This document shows, one piece after another, positions 60,767 through 64,000 of a stretch of DNA of 64,000 nucleotides. Each line of letters begins with the position of its first letter. Position 1 is the stretch's first letter. Both the position numbers and the translations under genes were made by a program. The notes under the pieces were generated by a model. That model saw only the letters and a program-made list of their open reading frames with translations. It was not told the DNA's origin and ran no database searches. Location of the stretch: contig NZ_JAFIBY010000005.1 of the NCBI RefSeq assembly GCF_017832355.1, forward strand, positions 248,001-312,000, written 5' to 3'. This DNA comes from Serratia sp. PL17. GTDB lineage: Bacteria; Pseudomonadota; Gammaproteobacteria; Enterobacterales; Enterobacteriaceae.

Positions 60767-62079
60767 GCTTTGCTCCTGAAAGTAGGCAGGTTCAGCGCCA
60801 GAGACGCCAGCGTTTTCACCGCAACCGCCATGACCTGTTCGTTAAAATCAAACTTCTCGTTGTGGTGCCCCGCGCTCAGTTCGGTACCGAAAATCACATA
60901 GGAGGCCTGTCCGCCGTGGGATTTGACCCGTTCCATCATGTAGGTCGCGTCTTCTGAACCGGCAGCCTGCTCACGGCGATCAACGACGGAGGACAGCTCT
61001 GTGATGCTCTGCGCCTGTTGGTGGATATAGTCCACCCAGGGTTGGGTTGGTTTGCTGCTTTGTGCCGCCCCCATCAGTGTGACGTTGTATTCCACACCGT
61101 GCATTTTGGCTGCCCCGTCGATCACGTTCAGTGCCTGTTGGTAGACAAATTCGTTGATGGCGTTGGTGGCGCCACGGGTTTCCACTTTCATAAAGGCCTG
61201 ATCGGCAATCACGTTACGGCCAGTGCCGGCGTGCAATACGCCGACGTTGATGCGTGAACTGCCTTCGCTGTGGCGTGGGATGGCGTACAACCCTAATGTG
61301 GCCTGCGCCGCCGCCAGCAGGGCATTACGGCCATCTTCCGGTTTGGCACCGGCATGGGCGGCTATGCCGCGGTAGGTCACATCCAGCTTGCTGGTCGCCA
61401 TAAAGCTGTCGCTGCCGCACACCAGTTCACCGGCGGGTACGCCAGTGCCAATATGCACCGCAGTGAAGAAATCAACGTCGTCCACCACGCCGGCTTCCAC
61501 CATGGATTTTGCCCCGCGGGTGCCTTCTTCCGCCGGTTGGAAAATCAGTTTGATGGTGCCGCTAAGCTGTGGTGCCAGGCGCTTGAATACGTGTGCCAGC
61601 CCCAGGCCAATGGTGGTGTGGCCATCGTGACCGCATGCATGCATCATGCCGCTGTTGCAGGAGGCGAACCCTTCGCGGAACGGCAGGTGGTCCGGCTGTA
61701 GCTTTTCGTTGAGATCGAGCGCGTCCATATCCACCCGATAGGCGATCACCGGGCCAGGGCGTCCGGTGTCCAGCGTGGCAACAATACCGGCGAAACCGCC
61801 GGAAAAGTGCGGCAGCCATTTTTCCAGCGCACCTTGTTCGCGGGCGCGTTGTTCTTGCCTTTGTAAGGCTTCGGCTGATGGAAGCCCCATGCGTGCATCG
61901 GCATTAATGACTTCGCGGCCCAGTTGCAGGCGATAGCCAAGCTTGTCCAGTTCTTCAGCCACCAAAGTGGCAGTGCGGAACTCAAACCAACCGGACTCGG
62001 CATAGCGGTGGAAGTCACGGCGCCAGGCCTGGAGTTGCGGGTACAAATCGGTCACCAACATCGAAAGCGGATTATTCAT
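60763..62079 (-). CDS. abgA: p-Aminobenzoyl-glutamate hydrolase subunit A
   Basis: M20-family amidohydrolase subunit, 438 residues (436 in E. coli). Metal-site motifs: [53 protein letters not shown] and [11 protein letters not shown]. First gene of abgABT, divergent from abgR with a 271-bp control region. Heterodimer with AbgB by family knowledge. Confidence 0.93.
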   Translation of the reverse strand: MNNPLSMLVTDLYPQLQAWRRDFHRYAESGWFEFRTATLVAEELDKLGYRLQLGREVINADARMGLPSAEALQRQEQRAREQGALEKWLPHFSGGFAGIVATLDTGRPGPVIAYRVDMDALDLNEKLQPDHLPFREGFASCNSGMMHACGHDGHTTIGLGLAHVFKRLAPQLSGTIKLIFQPAEEGTRGAKSMVEAGVVDDVDFFTAVHIGTGVPAGELVCGSDSFMATSKLDVTYRGIAAHAGAKPEDGRNALLAAAQATLGLYAIPRHSEGSSRINVGVLHAGTGRNVIADQAFMKVETRGATNAINEFVYQQALNVIDGAAKMHGVEYNVTLMGAAQSSKPTQPWVDYIHQQAQSITELSSVVDRREQAAGSEDATYMMERVKSHGGQASYVIFGTELSAGHHNEKFDFNEQVMAVAVKTLASLALNLPTFRSKA

Positions 62080-62350
62080 TGGGAGATCTCATTAGTTATC
62101 GCGCCCAGATAAACGCTGGGCAGCAGTGGTGCTCTGAACTGGAATCAGAGGGTGAAACTATTTAATGAAAATGGCGTATTTAGTGACTAACTACCGTGAA
62201 GAGCGCTTATCGCCGCAGAAAATGTGCTTAATTAAGCGAAATAAGAATTTGGTTATTTATTATGTTTTTTTCGAATGTACACAATGGAATCAGGCTAAAT
62301 AAGATGCCAATATCTTGCTATTGATAAACAACGGTTATCACCCTTTGCCT

Positions 62351-63247
62351 ATGCCCGCCTCAATAAAATTGCACCAATTACGTGCGTTTGTCGAAGTCAG
62401 CCGACAGGGCAGCATCCGTGCCGCCAGCCGCACCTCACGCCTTTCTCAGCCCGCACTGACCAAGTCGATTCAGGAACTGGAACAGGTGCTGGGAGCCAAG
62501 TTGTTCGTCCGCCGTAGTCAGGGTGTGGTGCTGACCGACTGCGGCGATAACTTTTTCCAACATGCCAGTCTGATCCTCGAAGAACTCCGCGTAGCGCAGG
62601 AGGATATTCAGCAACGGCTGGGGCTGGCAGGGGGATCGGTGAATATCGGCGTCGGCGGCAGTATTGCGCGAACGGTGATGCCACAGGTGATTACCCAGTT
62701 TCATCGTGAATACCCGAAGGTTAAAGTCAGGATTGTTGAAGGGCAGTTGGTGTCGATGATCCCGGAGCTGCGCCAGGGTGAACTGGATTTTACCGTCAAT
62801 ACCTATTACCCCAGCAGCCTGGATAACGAATTGCAGTACGAACGGCTGATGGAGAAAGAGTACAAGGTAGTGGTACGGAAGGGCCACCCGATGGAAGGGG
62901 CCACGTCGCTCAAGCAATTGCAGCACTGCGACTGGACCATGCCGACGCCAAAAGGCAGCTATTACCGGCTGCTGCATGATTTGTTCGGGGATTTGGGGAT
63001 GGCGCCGTCGATCAGTGTCACCTGCGAGACTTTTATGGCCTGCACCAGCCTGGTGGCGCAAAGTGACTTCGTCAGTATTTTATCGGTAGATGTGATCTCT
63101 GATCCGATATTGGGCAAGCATTTGGTGCCGCTGGCGCTGGAGGAAAGTCTGCCAAAGGCGACGTTTTATCTGATTCAGCGTAAAGACACCACGTTGACGC
63201 CGATGGGTGCACACTTGGCGCGCTTGTTTCGTCTGCACTGTCGGTGA
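62351..63247 (+). CDS. abgR: LysR-family regulator AbgR
   Basis: Regulator of the divergent abgABT genes. 298 residues (302 in E. coli). HTH at about residues 5-60 (GSIRAASRTSRLSQPALTKS); effector domain with RIVEGQLVSMIPELRQGELD, MPTPKGSYYRLLHDL and CETFMACTSLVAQSDFVSIL, matching E. coli AbgR. Start ATG 62351 by homology; no strong ribosome site; a TTG at 62315 would extend it by 12 residues. Confidence 0.9.
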   Translation: MPASIKLHQLRAFVEVSRQGSIRAASRTSRLSQPALTKSIQELEQVLGAKLFVRRSQGVVLTDCGDNFFQHASLILEELRVAQEDIQQRLGLAGGSVNIGVGGSIARTVMPQVITQFHREYPKVKVRIVEGQLVSMIPELRQGELDFTVNTYYPSSLDNELQYERLMEKEYKVVVRKGHPMEGATSLKQLQHCDWTMPTPKGSYYRLLHDLFGDLGMAPSISVTCETFMACTSLVAQSDFVSILSVDVISDPILGKHLVPLALEESLPKATFYLIQRKDTTLTPMGAHLARLFRLHCR

Positions 63248-63277
63248 GATTAGCGCCCCCGAAGAGGGCGCTGATGC

Positions 63278-64000
63278 TTAGAATGCCACGGAACCCTGCA
63301 CGAAGAAGGTGCGCGGTTCACCGACGTACTTACCAAAGTTGTTGTCGTTGGAGCGGGTGAAGTAGCGCTGATCGAACAGGTTTTTTACCCCGGCACCCAG
63401 CGTCAGGTTCGACAACTGCGGCCCAAAGTTATACTCCCCACGCATATTCCACACCATATACCCGGCGATGTTACCAAACTGGCCGTCGGCGCTTTCCTGG
63501 GTCACGTAATCCGGCCCGGTGCCCGGAGAGTGCTGCTTGGACTGAGCATAGCTGTCCAGATTCCACACCCAGTTACCTGTGGCGTAGCGGGTGCCGACGG
63601 TATACACCTGGCGTGAATAAAACGGCAGGTCTTTACCGGCGAAGTCGCCTTTGTCGGTGCTGGCCTTGGTGTAGGTGTAGCTGGTATAGACGCTGGCGCC
63701 GTCCAGCATGCGGCTGAGTTCGCTGAGATCATAGCTGAGTGCCAGCTCGATCCCCTTGTGCTTGGTCGCCCCCATGTTGGTCCAACCCACATCGTTGCTG
63801 ATGTACTGCAATTGGTTGTCGAAGTCGATGTAGAACAGCGTGGCTTCGGCTTTGACGATGGTGTCGTCATAGCGGGTACCGAACTCATAAGTATGGGCTT
63901 TTTCTGCTGTCAGGCCCGGTGCCGGCTGGTTGCCGTTGCCGCCTTTGGTCAGCTGGAAGTATTGCATGCTGCCGAATGAGGTATTGGCGTTGGCGAACAG
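63278..64000 (-). CDS. FecA-like TonB-dependent receptor (partial, 5' end outside window)
   Basis: C-terminal 240 residues of an outer-membrane siderophore or ferric-citrate receptor. Barrel segments resemble E. coli FecA: HTYEFGTRYDDTIVKAEATL, FGPQLSNLTLGAGVKNLFDQ, RYFTRSNDNNFGKYVGEPRT and final FVQGSVAF with terminal Phe. The plug domain and TonB box lie beyond the window, so the ligand cannot be named. Energised by TonB-ExbB-ExbD. Confidence 0.88.
   Translation of the reverse strand: MFANANTSFGSMQYFQLTKGGNGNQPAPGLTAEKAHTYEFGTRYDDTIVKAEATLFYIDFDNQLQYISNDVGWTNMGATKHKGIELALSYDLSELSRMLDGASVYTSYTYTKASTDKGDFAGKDLPFYSRQVYTVGTRYATGNWVWNLDSYAQSKQHSPGTGPDYVTQESADGQFGNIAGYMVWNMRGEYNFGPQLSNLTLGAGVKNLFDQRYFTRSNDNNFGKYVGEPRTFFVQGSVAF

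Overview
The window is chromosomal DNA from an enterobacterium, most likely a Serratia species. Its core gene order (tolC, nudF-yqiB-cpdA-yqiA-parE, parC-plsC-sufI, ygiQ, dkgA-yqhD-yqhC, yghB-metC-exbBD) matches the E. coli tolC to exbD segment with near-colinear proteins. Between these blocks lie metabolic and competition islands. Genus assignment rests on protein resemblance and on a recalled repeat family; no search was run. No tRNA, rRNA, CRISPR array, prophage or intact insertion sequence was seen.

Layout. 1-5754: 3'-truncated tolC, divergent from the nudF-yqiB-cpdA-yqiA-parE cluster, whose genes overlap or nearly touch. 5838-13046: a LysR regulator facing ygiN-mdaB, then parC, plsC and sufI; plsC is flanked by two inverted copies of a ~120-bp intergenic repeat. 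13043-17179: purine nucleoside island xapR / xapAB with a facing PfkB-type kinase. 17362-20692: ygiQ and the lytic transglycosylase emtA, separated by a 560-bp hairpin-rich non-coding stretch. 20974-24417: a cellobiose-type PTS (IIB-IIC-IIA) with a GH1 6-phospho-beta-glucosidase behind a tandem LacI-type operator. 24462-31898: dkgA, yqhD, yqhC, yghB, metC, exbB, exbD; the dkgA-yqhD gap holds a third repeat copy carrying four back-to-back perfect hairpins. 32037-32578: a ParD/ParE toxin-antitoxin pair. 32627-39957: sucrose regulon scrK-scrYABR with two ScrR-like operators, followed by a shikimate-dehydrogenase-like gene.

40536-56887 is the most interesting part: a contact-dependent growth inhibition locus ordered cdiB-cdiC-cdiA-cdiI. 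CdiB is the outer-membrane transporter. CdiC is an HlyC-type lysine acyltransferase with its catalytic His and Asp present. CdiA is a 3246-residue effector with ESPR, TPS domain, FHA repeats and a VENN motif at residues 2985-2988; its C-terminal toxin shows a PD-X9-EXK nuclease signature. Downstream sits a silent second cassette that begins with a 552-bp, 98.7% identical copy of the cdiA 3' region, then diverges to a Gly/Ala-rich hydrophobic C-terminus followed by a small membrane protein (presumed immunity). Between the two lies a minus-strand SymE-like toxin module with a second AbrB-like gene, an XRE regulator and a candidate SymR-like antisense RNA. The arrangement suggests a toxin-switching locus.

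57066-64000: an Ail/OmpX outer-membrane protein, the p-aminobenzoyl-glutamate operon abgABT with divergent abgR, and the 3' part of a FecA-like TonB-dependent receptor.
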